Origin: an uncultured Bacteroidota bacterium
GTDB taxonomy: Bacteria > Bacteroidota > Bacteroidia > Bacteroidales > P3
DNA: 64,000 bases
NCBI GenBank assembly: GCA_902791695.1
Contig: CADAWR010000008.1
Coordinates: forward strand, 1 to 64,000
Reading direction: 5' to 3'
A model generated the notes under the pieces. The model did not search any database and was not told the origin of the DNA. It worked only from the letters and a program-made list of their open reading frames with translations. A program made the position numbers and the translations under genes. Position 1 is the first letter of the stretch; every line of letters starts with the position of its first letter. Shown here piece by piece: positions 17,769-25,669 of this stretch.

Positions 17769-19664
17769 TCAAATCATCTCCACCGAGCGTTTGAGGAACT
17801 TGCTCAAGGCTTCGCCTTTCAGCAGGCCGTTGGCCAGCAGGGCCAGGTCGGTGAGTTGGTGGACGAGCTCCTTCTGCTTCTCGCCGTCGGTCTCGTTGAG
17901 TACACGGGTGATGAGGGGGTGGTTGATGTTGACGACGAGGTTGTAGCTCTCCGGCAGCTCGCCATAGAAGCCCATGCCGCCGCCCGAGGTCTGCGCCATC
18001 TCGCGGTAGCGGCGCATGAATTCGCTCTGCGTCACCTGCATGGGGGCGTCGCTCTCCTCAAGGCTCTCGAGCTGCACGGTGAAGCGCTGCTTGTCAATCT
18101 CGCCTTCGATGATGGGCTGCAGCTTCTCTTTCTCCTCTTTGCTGAGCTTCTCGGGGATGGCGTCGTCGTGGGGGATGAGTTTCTCCACCGTGTCGCTGTC
18201 CACGCGGACGAAGCGGCTCTTCTCGAGCTTCTGCTCCAGCAGGTTGATGAAGTGGCTCTCCAGGGGCGAGTCCATCAGCAGCACGTCGTAGCCTTTGGCC
18301 TTGGCTTTCTCGATGTAGGCGTGCTCTTCCTCGGCGTCGCTGGCGTAGAGGTAGCAGACGGTCTTGTCCTTGTCGGTCTGCAGGGCTTTGATTTTCTCGC
18401 GGTAGGAATCCAACGTGTAGTACGTGCCGTCCACACCCTTGAGCAGGTAGAACTTCATGGCGCGCTCGCAGAATTTTTCATCTGTCAGCATGCCGTACTG
18501 GACGAAGATCTTGATGTCGTCCCACTTCTCCTCCAACGCGCTCTTCTCCTCACCTTCCTTTTTCTTCGACATCTCTTCCAGCTTGTCGGCCACCTTCTTG
18601 CTGATGTGCTGCGAAATTTTCTTCACGTTGCCGTCGCTCTGGAGGTAGCTGCGGCTGACGTTCAGCGGGATGTCGGGGCTATCGAGCACGCCGTGCAGCA
18701 GCATCAGGTAGTCGGGCACCACGCCCTCGACCTGGTCGGTGACGAACACCTGGTTGCAGTAGAGCTGTATCTTGTTGCGGTTGGGGTCGATGGTCTTGCG
18801 CACCTTCGGGAAATAGAGGATGCCGGTGAGGTTGAAGGGGTAGTCGACGTTGAGGTGTATCTGGAACAGTGGCTCCTCGAAATTCATGGGGAACAGCTCG
18901 TGGTAGAACTTCTTATAATCCTCGTCGGTCAGCGACGACGGCGATTTCTTCCAAGCGGGCTCGGGGTCGTTGATGATGCGTGGCTGCTTCTTCTCCACTC
19001 TCTTCGGCTTGCCGTCTTTGTCGCAGTCGGTCTCACTGTCCACCCACACGCTCTCCTCGCCGAAGCGGATGGCTACGGGCATGAAGCGGCAGTATTTCTT
19101 CAGCAGCTGCAGGATGGTGCCCTCTTCGAGGAACTCCTTGCAGTCGTCGGCGATGTGCAGCACGATGTCGGTGCCGCGGTCGGTGTGCTTCTTGTCCTCC
19201 TCCATGCTGAACTCCGGATTGCCCTCGCAGCTCCAATGCTGTGCGGGCTCGTCTTTCCAGCTCTTGGTGAAGATCTCCACCTTGTCGCTGACCATGAAGG
19301 CGCTGTAGAAGCCGAGGCCGAAGTGGCCGATCAGCGGCTCGTGGCTGTCTTTGTACTTCTCCATGAAGTCGGTGACGCCGCTGAAGGCTATCTGGTTGAT
19401 GTACTTTTCCACCTCGTCGGCGGTCATGCCGATGCCGCGGTCGCTGACGGTGAGGGTCTTCTTCTTCGAGTCGATCTTCACGTCGATGGTCAGGTCGCCC
19501 AGCTCGCCCTTGAAGTCGCCGCGGGTCGAGAGGGTCTTAAGCTTCTGCGTGGCATCGACGGCGTTGCTGATGAGCTCGCGCAGGAAAATCTCATGGTCCG
19601 AATAGAGGAACTTCTTGATTACCGGGAAGATGTTCTCGGTCTGTACGTTAAGTTTGCCTTGCAT
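17769..19664 (-). CDS. htpG: Hsp90 chaperone HtpG
   Basis: 631 residues, normal for bacterial Hsp90. The N-terminal GHKL ATPase shows ELISNAVDA (catalytic Glu/Asn), DRGIGMTADEV and GHFGLGFYSAFMV; the middle domain has the Arg-containing YCNQVFVTD and NVSRSYLQ segments; the C-terminal dimerisation domain ends normally. HtpG is a cytosolic ATP-dependent chaperone. It is transcribed alone and ends at a strong terminator. I see no clear promoter in the 370-bp upstream region. Confidence 0.97.
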   Translation of the reverse strand: MQGKLNVQTENIFPVIKKFLYSDHEIFLRELISNAVDATQKLKTLSTRGDFKGELGDLTIDVKIDSKKKTLTVSDRGIGMTADEVEKYINQIAFSGVTDFMEKYKDSHEPLIGHFGLGFYSAFMVSDKVEIFTKSWKDEPAQHWSCEGNPEFSMEEDKKHTDRGTDIVLHIADDCKEFLEEGTILQLLKKYCRFMPVAIRFGEESVWVDSETDCDKDGKPKRVEKKQPRIINDPEPAWKKSPSSLTDEDYKKFYHELFPMNFEEPLFQIHLNVDYPFNLTGILYFPKVRKTIDPNRNKIQLYCNQVFVTDQVEGVVPDYLMLLHGVLDSPDIPLNVSRSYLQSDGNVKKISQHISKKVADKLEEMSKKKEGEEKSALEEKWDDIKIFVQYGMLTDEKFCERAMKFYLLKGVDGTYYTLDSYREKIKALQTDKDKTVCYLYASDAEEEHAYIEKAKAKGYDVLLMDSPLESHFINLLEQKLEKSRFVRVDSDTVEKLIPHDDAIPEKLSKEEKEKLQPIIEGEIDKQRFTVQLESLEESDAPMQVTQSEFMRRYREMAQTSGGGMGFYGELPESYNLVVNINHPLITRVLNETDGEKQKELVHQLTDLALLANGLLKGEALSKFLKRSVEMI

Positions 19665-20033
19665 AATATCTATTTTTTTGTTTCAATCAAAACGAAAAGA
19701 ACTAAAAGAATTCTGATTGTTCTGATAGTTCTGATAGAGATAAGACAACATCCGTGCCAAGTGGCAGACGGCTGACAAAATGGCAGTCGGGGAGGAACCC
19801 ACTCGTCACCTCTCTGGGTTAAGCAACTCCATAAACTATTATTATATCTTTGATATAATAATAAGTGGTTCTTGATCAGACCTCTATGTCGTGAATAAAA
19901 TTCTAAGGTAACTCTAAGGTAATGCTATAGTAATTCTATGGTAACTATAGGGTAAGTAGGGGGTAACTCCACTGTAAGTAGGGGGTAAAAAGGCTCCAAC
20001 AAGCCTCTAAAATGTTTGGTGGTATCGGATGTG
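19665..20033. other. Intergenic region with degenerate short repeats
   Basis: No gene is credible here. From about 19905 to 19990 there are degenerate repeats of GGTAA (GGTAACTC, GGTAATGC, GGTAACTA) and two copies of GTAAGTAGGGGGTAA. A minus-strand 89-residue frame overlaps these repeats and the end of the DUF6266 gene and is rejected. The stretch resembles in style, not in sequence, the repeats at 3340-3440. Confidence 0.55.
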
Positions 20034-20729
20034 CTATAGGTGGAAACCGCCGAGGTAGACGCTGGGACTTGCTTGGTTGGGGCGGACGGTATCTTTGCCA
20101 CCACCGGCACGGTGGTAAAGGGTGGCTTGGAACCATGCGTATACATGCATGACGTCGTCTTTGCCGGAGGTGTCTGTCGGCAGCATGAAATCACATTCGC
20201 CGCACTCTTTACGCAAAGGCCCTTCGTAAAGGTGCATGGTGGGTATCGCCGGCCGATATACCGCCACCATCAGTTGGTCGTCGTCCACCGCATTGCGCTC
20301 TTTCAGTCCTGGGTTGGTGCATGAAATGTGCAGCTTCCCGTTGTCGACTGACGCTGTTATTCTTCCGTCGATGTGGCGAGGACCGTATGCCACCAGCAGC
20401 CGCTCCGGGCAGAGTGCCCATTCGCATTTGTCCTCGTTCCAGATGATGGATCCGTTGTCCCAGTTCGTCTTCACGAACGCGTTGCGTGGCGACTGCATGC
20501 TGCCCGGCTTCGGCACCAACGCAAAGCCGAGTTTGACGGCATCCGCCAACACCGCCGCGAGGCGGTTGACGAAAGCAATCTTGGCGCGGTGCTGCTGTTG
20601 CTTGGGCGTCTGCGGATTTGTGGGCTTGTACAGCTTTTTGTAGATCTGCTTCCCGTTGAGCACCACCGCTATGCGGTCGCCGATCTTCCCGTGCTCAAAT
20701 CCTAATATACTGCCATCTGCGCGTGACAT
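20034..20729 (-). CDS. DUF6266-family protein
   Basis: 231 residues, matching the DUF6266 pattern found in Bacteroidota: N-terminal MSRADGSILGFEHGKIGD, then YKPTNPQTPKQQQHRAKIAFVN, a central beta-rich part (WALCPERLLVAYGP, ASVDNGKLHISCTNP), and DDQLMVAVYRP near the end. Function is unknown. There is no signal peptide or membrane helix, so it is likely cytosolic. It is single, with its start facing the defence-island promoter 120 bp away, and may be regarded as the left edge of that island. Confidence 0.75.
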   Translation of the reverse strand: MSRADGSILGFEHGKIGDRIAVVLNGKQIYKKLYKPTNPQTPKQQQHRAKIAFVNRLAAVLADAVKLGFALVPKPGSMQSPRNAFVKTNWDNGSIIWNEDKCEWALCPERLLVAYGPRHIDGRITASVDNGKLHISCTNPGLKERNAVDDDQLMVAVYRPAIPTMHLYEGPLRKECGECDFMLPTDTSGKDDVMHVYAWFQATLYHRAGGGKDTVRPNQASPSVYLGGFHL

Positions 20730-20844
20730 AATTGCGTTTTTTCATTCTAACGTGAGATATCCGGAAAAATTGTGTTTGTGCAAACCTGCAATTCTATAAT
20801 ATCTTTGCTTCTGTATGTTTATTCTACATTATTATATATTGTAG

Positions 20845-20876
20845 TTTGGCGGTATGGAGATTATTTTGTATATTTG
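20845..20876 (+). promoter_or_regulatory. Strong promoter of the structured RNA / AIPR unit
   Basis: TTTG at 20845-20848, exactly 20 nt, then TATATTTG at 20869-20876: a full match to the Bacteroidota promoter consensus. Transcription should start near 20884-20886, giving a leader of about 265 nt before the AIPR start codon. A second possible -7 box (TATCTTTG at about 20803) lies upstream. Confidence 0.75.
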
Positions 20877-20885
20877 CAGGTGTAA

Positions 20886-21127
20886 ATATAGCAGAAATAG
20901 AAACGTATAAATAAGAAAAACAGAGAAATAGTAAAGTAGAACATCCTTGATTAAGCTGAGGATACCGAATTAGCACCTCATACACTTTCAGCAATCAGGC
21001 GATACACGGATGTTCGCGCTAAAAATATAGGGCGTGAACTGTGATTGTTGTCTGATTGGTCGTGCTAAACCAAGGTATCCCAATCGCATCCACGCCCTCT
21101 TTTAAGAAACAAAGAGGGCTTTTTTGT
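20886..21127 (+). ncRNA. Structured RNA with kissing-loop complementarity upstream of AIPR
   Basis: After an A-rich single-stranded lead, two hairpins can form. Hairpin 1: GAACATCC (20939-20946) with GGATGTTC (21008-21015), then TGATT/AATCA and GCTGA (20955-20959)/TCAGC (20988-20992). Hairpin 2: AGGGCGTG (21029-21036) with CACGCCCT (21091-21098), then GATTG (21043-21047)/CAATC (21081-21085). The two apical loops are complementary: GGATACC-GAA-TTAGCAC (20960-20976) with GTGCTAA-ACCAA-GGTATCC (21062-21080), 14 pairs in two blocks. An intrinsic terminator ends the unit 25 nt before the AIPR start codon. I recognise no known RNA family. It could be a free small RNA, an attenuator, or the RNA partner of the AIPR protein. 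Confidence 0.75.
21094..21126 (+). terminator. Terminator between the structured RNA and AIPR
   Basis: GCCCTCTT (21094-21101) pairs with AAGAGGGC (21112-21119) and is followed by TTTTTT. Its left arm shares 21094-21098 with the closing stem of hairpin 2, so the two structures exclude each other, which would allow conditional read-through into AIPR. Confidence 0.8.
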
Positions 21128-21151
21128 GCCCATCTGAAAATAGTTGCAAGG

Positions 21152-23173
21152 ATGGATATAAAAGAATTTGCACAGGAATTTATCGACAATGTTAAGATGT
21201 CGGCCGAAATGACGGGCAATGACTACGACCAGGAACTAGCCACAAGCATCTTGGAGTACATTGAGGATAACGGCGAAGTGAACGCCCCCGAGATTTGCAC
21301 GTTCCAAAAGACGCGTGCCCGTATCACCGCCTATGACTACAACGACGAGGCGGAATCGCTCGACCTCTTCTATCTTATCAAAGCCGATACTCTCCTTGGA
21401 AAGGTGAACAATGGCAAAGTGGAACAAGGGTTCAATTATCTGAGCGCTTTCTACCGCGAGGCCATGAACGGCCAACTGTTCAAGAACCAAGAAGTGACGC
21501 CTAATGACGAGATTGTCGAAGTTGCCAAACTTGTGCAAAGCACCAAAGGCCTTATCAACCAGCTGCGCATCTATGTCATCACCGACGGATTGACAGACCC
21601 CTCGGTTGTGCCTCCGGCAGTTGAAAGCGAGAATGATGAATTTGTAATCGAATTCAACGTATGGGATATGCAACGTGTGTATCAGCAACACAACATCCGT
21701 GCCGGCAAAGAGAAAGTGGAGATTGATTTCCCGACCACCTACAACACCGAGCTGCAATGCCTGAAGATGACCGAGCAGAACCTTTTCGTCGACGCCTATC
21801 TTGCCATCATTCCCGGCATCACGTTGGCCAAGATTTATCGCCAATACCAGCAGGTGCTGTTGGAGAAGAACGTGCGCACCTTCCTCCAATTCAAAGGCAA
21901 GGTGAACAAAGAAATCCGTCGCACGTTGCGCGAAAAACCCGATATGTTCTTCTCGTTCAACAACGGAATCTCTACCACCGCCAGCGAGATAGAAACCAAG
22001 GAGAAGGACGGAATGCTGTATATCACCCGCCTGTACGATTGGCAGATAGTGAATGGTGGCCAGACGACTGCCTCAATCGCAGCATCCCTGTCGGACAAGA
22101 GTGTGGACCTCAGCCGTGTGTTTGTGCCTATGAAGATCAGCGTTATTCACGATGCCGACCACAACGACGAACTCATCAAACAGATATCCGTCTCGGCCAA
22201 CAGCCAGACGGCCATCAAGAATTCCGACTTCTCTGCCAACGACCCCTACCTTGTGAACCTTGAAAAGTTCAGCCGTACCGAGTGGGTGCCCAATGGCAAC
22301 AACAAGCCCATCTGCAAGTGGTATTTTGAGCGTACACGTGGGCAGTATCTCGACCAGCTGGCTCAGCTGGATGGTTTCAACGAGCGCAGCTTTAAGGTGG
22401 AGTATCCCAAGAAGCAGAAAGTCACCAAGACCGATATTGCCAAGTACGAAGTTGCTTGGCGACAGCGCCCAGGGGACGTTTGTAGAGGAGCTGAACAAAA
22501 TTACAAATTGTTTGTGGCCGATATCAAGCGTGAGAAACCGACCATTTCGGCTGTCTATTTCAAGAAGGTCATTGCCAAAGGCATCCTCTTCAACAAGATT
22601 GACGAGTTGGTGAAGTCGAAGAACCTCGGTGGCTACAAGGCCAATATGAATGCCTATCTGATGTCCTCCGTCTCCTTCCTTTCGGGTGGCAATCTTGATT
22701 TGACATATATCTGGGAGCACCAGGCGGTGCAACCCGAGGTGGTCAGCAAGGTAGAGAGTTTGATCCCCTTGGTGTGGGAGCATCTGACGGGTGGTGCATC
22801 GGGCGGAAACCAGTCGTCGAATGTGGGTGAGTGGAGCAAGCGTCCCGATTGCTGGAACAAATTGAAGCTGAAGCTGGGCGAGGTGGAGAAGTTTGGCGAC
22901 AATCTGATGCAGCCGGACACCAATGATGACGGTTCCTATCTGAACGAGACGCAGCAGAGCCGCATCCAGGAGGCCGAAGCCATCGAGCCCGCTTATTGGT
23001 TTGCTTTGGCGCAATGGGCAAAGAGTCACGGATTGTTGACGCCCATCGAGCGTAAGGCTGCGTTCAATTTTGGCACGATGAAGTCCCGCAACCGAGGAAT
23101 CACCTCGTTGAAACAAGCCCTTTTCGCATTGAAGATTGTCGAGAAGGCCAAAGAATTAGGATTTGAAGGATAA
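21152..23173 (+). CDS. AIPR-family protein (abortive infection phage resistance)
   Basis: 673 residues from MDIKEFAQEF (21152); a more upstream ATG would begin inside the RNA and terminator. The AIPR domain is plain in the middle: NVRTFLQFKGKVNKEIRRTL, then MFFSFNNGISTTAS (about 268) and IVNGGQTTASIAASL. AIPR proteins are linked by name and context to phage resistance and often sit beside 5mC methyltransferases, vsr and other restriction genes; their mechanism is not settled. Here the gene follows a structured RNA and terminator, and is 5 bp before a YhcG nuclease gene. GC content is near 50%, higher than the methyltransferase genes downstream. A diverged copy of its last 20 codons lies at 24391-24453. 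Confidence 0.85.
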   Translation: MDIKEFAQEFIDNVKMSAEMTGNDYDQELATSILEYIEDNGEVNAPEICTFQKTRARITAYDYNDEAESLDLFYLIKADTLLGKVNNGKVEQGFNYLSAFYREAMNGQLFKNQEVTPNDEIVEVAKLVQSTKGLINQLRIYVITDGLTDPSVVPPAVESENDEFVIEFNVWDMQRVYQQHNIRAGKEKVEIDFPTTYNTELQCLKMTEQNLFVDAYLAIIPGITLAKIYRQYQQVLLEKNVRTFLQFKGKVNKEIRRTLREKPDMFFSFNNGISTTASEIETKEKDGMLYITRLYDWQIVNGGQTTASIAASLSDKSVDLSRVFVPMKISVIHDADHNDELIKQISVSANSQTAIKNSDFSANDPYLVNLEKFSRTEWVPNGNNKPICKWYFERTRGQYLDQLAQLDGFNERSFKVEYPKKQKVTKTDIAKYEVAWRQRPGDVCRGAEQNYKLFVADIKREKPTISAVYFKKVIAKGILFNKIDELVKSKNLGGYKANMNAYLMSSVSFLSGGNLDLTYIWEHQAVQPEVVSKVESLIPLVWEHLTGGASGGNQSSNVGEWSKRPDCWNKLKLKLGEVEKFGDNLMQPDTNDDGSYLNETQQSRIQEAEAIEPAYWFALAQWAKSHGLLTPIERKAAFNFGTMKSRNRGITSLKQALFALKIVEKAKELGFEG

Positions 23174-23178
23174 CGTCT

Positions 23179-24228
23179 ATGTCAAAAGTCATTACAACTA
23201 CAGATAGTATCACTACGCTGCAACCGTTGATTGACAATATATCGATGGCCATTAACGATGCGCGTAGGAAGGTCGCCTCACATATCAACGCCACGATGAC
23301 CAAGGCTTATTGGCAGATTGGGAAATACATTGTGGAATACGAGCAGGGTGGACAGGTGAAGGTGGCTTACGGTACTTCCACATTGACCGCACTATCACAT
23401 CAACTTACGGCGCGTCTTGGACGCGGATTCAGCCGTCCAAACCTTGTGAATATGAGGAAGTTCTATCTGCTATACCCCAATTGTCAGTCAGTGACTGACA
23501 ATTTGAGCTGGACGCATATTTGCGTCTTGATGCAGGCAGAAGACGACCTTGAACGTAATTTTTACGAGAAAGAATGCATCGCTCAGAAGTGGGATGTGCG
23601 CACTTTGAAACGACAGATGAGCTCTGCTTTATATCTCCGGTTGGCAGCCAGCAAAGACAAAGAGGGCGTGCTTGCATTGGCCAAAGAGGGCATCACCGTC
23701 CAAAAGCCGGAAGATGTGGTTCGCGACAGTTACACTTTGGAGTTCCTTGGAATTCAGGAAGACTACCGTTACTCGGAGACGCTATTGGAGCAGCGCATCA
23801 TAGACAACCTGCAGATGTTCCTGCTCGAGATGGGAAAGGGTTTCACATTTGTCAAACGGCAATATCCCATCTCCGTCAACAATCGCCACTACCATTGCGA
23901 CTTGGTGTTTTATCACCGCATACTGCGTTGTTTTGTTCTGATTGATCTGAAACGCGATGGAGTACAGCATGAGGACATTGGGCAGATGAATATGTATCTT
24001 GGTTATTTTGCCAAAGAAGAGAATCAACCCGATGACAATCCTCCCATCGGCATCATCCTCTCGCACTACAAGGACGACCTGATGGTGGAATATGCCACCT
24101 ATGGTTTGAACACCAACCTATTCGTGTCGAAATACGAGTTGTATCTGCCCGACACAGAGCGGTTGCGACAGATTGTGGGAAAGATTGTGGAGGAAGATGA
24201 ATCCAAGGATGAATTAAATCTTATGTGA
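23179..24228 (+). CDS. YhcG-family PD-(D/E)XK nuclease (DUF1016)
   Basis: 349 residues. The N-terminal DUF1016 part is clear (NINATMTKAYWQIGKYIVEYEQGG ... GRGFSRPNLVNMRKFYLLYP ... LSWTHICVLM), followed by DTLEFLGI-type linker and the C-terminal nuclease fold: LLEMGKGFTFVKRQYPI, HYHCDLVFYHRILRCFVLIDLK, with the D-x-L and DLK catalytic residues. YhcG-like proteins are frequent cargo inside restriction loci and are thought to cleave DNA. The gene lies 5 bp after AIPR but is followed by 230 bp of non-coding sequence with duplications, suggesting insertion between AIPR and the methyltransferases. Confidence 0.88.
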   Translation: MSKVITTTDSITTLQPLIDNISMAINDARRKVASHINATMTKAYWQIGKYIVEYEQGGQVKVAYGTSTLTALSHQLTARLGRGFSRPNLVNMRKFYLLYPNCQSVTDNLSWTHICVLMQAEDDLERNFYEKECIAQKWDVRTLKRQMSSALYLRLAASKDKEGVLALAKEGITVQKPEDVVRDSYTLEFLGIQEDYRYSETLLEQRIIDNLQMFLLEMGKGFTFVKRQYPISVNNRHYHCDLVFYHRILRCFVLIDLKRDGVQHEDIGQMNMYLGYFAKEENQPDDNPPIGIILSHYKDDLMVEYATYGLNTNLFVSKYELYLPDTERLRQIVGKIVEEDESKDELNLM

Positions 24229-24307
24229 CTGATATGTGACGATTCAAGTGGTAGTAAAACGTAAACTACTGAAAAACAGAGCTTGTTTTATGTGACTGAT
24301 ATGTGAC
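24221..24307 (+). repeat. 20-bp direct repeat at the yhcG 3' end
   Basis: TTATGTGACTGATATGTGAC occurs at 24221-24240 (containing the yhcG stop codon) and again, identical, at 24288-24307, 67 bp apart. It may be a scar of insertion or slippage. Confidence 0.8.
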
Positions 24308-24390
24308 TAAACTTAATAATTGACAGATGAAGTACGATACGAATTATACAACCGATATTAGCCCCTACTTCGTTGGGAACGACAATATTA

Positions 24391-24453
24391 GAACAGACCC
24401 TCTTCGCATTGAAGATTGTTGAGAAGGCCAAAGAATTAGGATTTGAAGGATAA
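24391..24453 (+). pseudogene. Diverged 3' fragment of an AIPR gene
   Basis: 63 bases align with the last 63 bases of the AIPR gene (23111-23173) with five mismatches and no gaps, ending at the same TAA stop. In the AIPR frame it reads EQTLFALKIVEKAKELGFEG against KQALFALKIVEKAKELGFEG. Homology stops abruptly at 24391. The coding differences indicate a tail from a different AIPR allele rather than a fresh duplication. Five bases later the first methyltransferase starts, as the original AIPR-methyltransferase junction would have looked. Confidence 0.85.
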
Positions 24454-24457
24454 GGAA

Positions 24458-25669
24458 ATGTCAAAAAAGAAATATACATTCATAGACTTGTTCGCTGGAT
24501 GTGGCGGCCTTTCTGAAGGATTCTATAGGCAAGGGTTTACGGCTCTTGCCCATGTTGAATTTGACCATTGGTGTTGTGAGACTCTTCGAACAAGGATGAA
24601 GTATTATGGATATAAAGACTACGAGAAAGAAGTAATTGAACACGACATAACATCAAAAGACATCCTTGAAAGAATTGACAGCGCTGTAAATGGAAGGACT
24701 GTTGACATCATCATAGGTGGTCCACCTTGTCAGGCATATTCAACAGCAGGTAGGGTTAGAGATGGCAAGAAAATGGCAACTGACCCTCGAAACTATCTTT
24801 TTGAAAGTTATGTGAAGATTCTGGAACATTATCATCCAAAATTCTTTGTTTTTGAAAATGTAATAGGTCTTCTTTCTGCTCAAGTTAACGGTGCTCCCAT
24901 ATTCCCAAAGGTACTTAAGTCTTTAGGCAAAAGATATAAGGTGGTCGGCAATCCCGAAGTTCTTGTACATAATACAGCTGATTATGGTGTTCCCCAACTA
25001 CGCAAAAGAGTAATAATCATTGGTGTACGGAAGGATATTGACAAAGATCCTTTGCAACTGTACCAAGATGTCGTAAAGACTCATTGGAATCCAGAAACTC
25101 CAGAAGGCGAAAGAAAAGGCAGAAAACACTTTGTTGACGTTAAGCAGGCAATAGGCGACTTACCACCCGTTGAGCCCGGATATGACGCATCAACAGAAGA
25201 ATATAACTATCCTTGCAATAATGATTTTTTGAAAAGGATAGGAAAGAAAGGCATTCACCCCTTGATGGATCATGTTGCCCGTAGACATAACGACTTGGAT
25301 AGAGAAAGATTTCAGGTGATGATTCGTAATCACTGGTCTTTCGGTCAGCTAAGACGAGCAATGCCGCAATATGAGCACGAACACGCACGAGTGTTTGATA
25401 ACAGCTATGTGGTTCAGTGGTGGGATTTGCCGTCCAAGACCATTCTCGCCCATATTCATAAGGATGGGTTTCAGTTTATACATCCTGATGAAGCACAGAG
25501 GCGTACATTTACTGTTCGGGAAGCTGCCAGAATACAATCATTCCCTGATGACTTTGAGTTTAAAGGTTCTAGGGGTGAAAAATACAAACAAATTGGCAAT
25601 GCCGTTCCTCCCCTCTTTGCAGAGGCATTAGCAAAATCTATCACAAAGAATTTAGAAGATATTAAGTAA
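24458..25669 (+). CDS. DNA 5-cytosine methyltransferase 1
   Basis: 403 residues from MSKKKYTFIDLFAGCGGL (24458), with the SAM-binding FAGCGGL motif I, catalytic Cys91 in GGPPCQAYS (motif IV), the ENV motif VI (FVFENVIGLL), QLRKRVIIIGVR (motif VIII) and a C-terminal REAARIQSFPDDFEF ... YKQIGNAVPP (motifs IX-X). It methylates C5 of cytosine in a target set by the region between VIII and IX. It overlaps the second methyltransferase by one base (TAATG), so both are made together. Two 5mC enzymes in one operon fit an asymmetric recognition site, one enzyme per strand, as in LlaJI. AT-rich relative to the chromosome. Confidence 0.95.
   Translation: MSKKKYTFIDLFAGCGGLSEGFYRQGFTALAHVEFDHWCCETLRTRMKYYGYKDYEKEVIEHDITSKDILERIDSAVNGRTVDIIIGGPPCQAYSTAGRVRDGKKMATDPRNYLFESYVKILEHYHPKFFVFENVIGLLSAQVNGAPIFPKVLKSLGKRYKVVGNPEVLVHNTADYGVPQLRKRVIIIGVRKDIDKDPLQLYQDVVKTHWNPETPEGERKGRKHFVDVKQAIGDLPPVEPGYDASTEEYNYPCNNDFLKRIGKKGIHPLMDHVARRHNDLDRERFQVMIRNHWSFGQLRRAMPQYEHEHARVFDNSYVVQWWDLPSKTILAHIHKDGFQFIHPDEAQRRTFTVREAARIQSFPDDFEFKGSRGEKYKQIGNAVPPLFAEALAKSITKNLEDIK

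Noticed and set aside
17718-19775. 685-residue plus-strand frame opposite htpG
   Set aside because: Antisense shadow of htpG; Val/Leu/Asp-rich low complexity with no known family.
20886-21127. tRNA, tmRNA, RNase P RNA or SRP RNA as identity of the structured RNA
   Set aside because: None of the conserved sequence signatures of these RNAs are visible, and there is no cloverleaf or T-loop.
24327-24422. 31-codon frame MKYDTNYTTDISPYF... before the first methyltransferase
   Set aside because: It runs out of frame through the AIPR tail fragment and has no ribosome-binding site; it could be the 5' remnant of a lost gene but cannot be supported.
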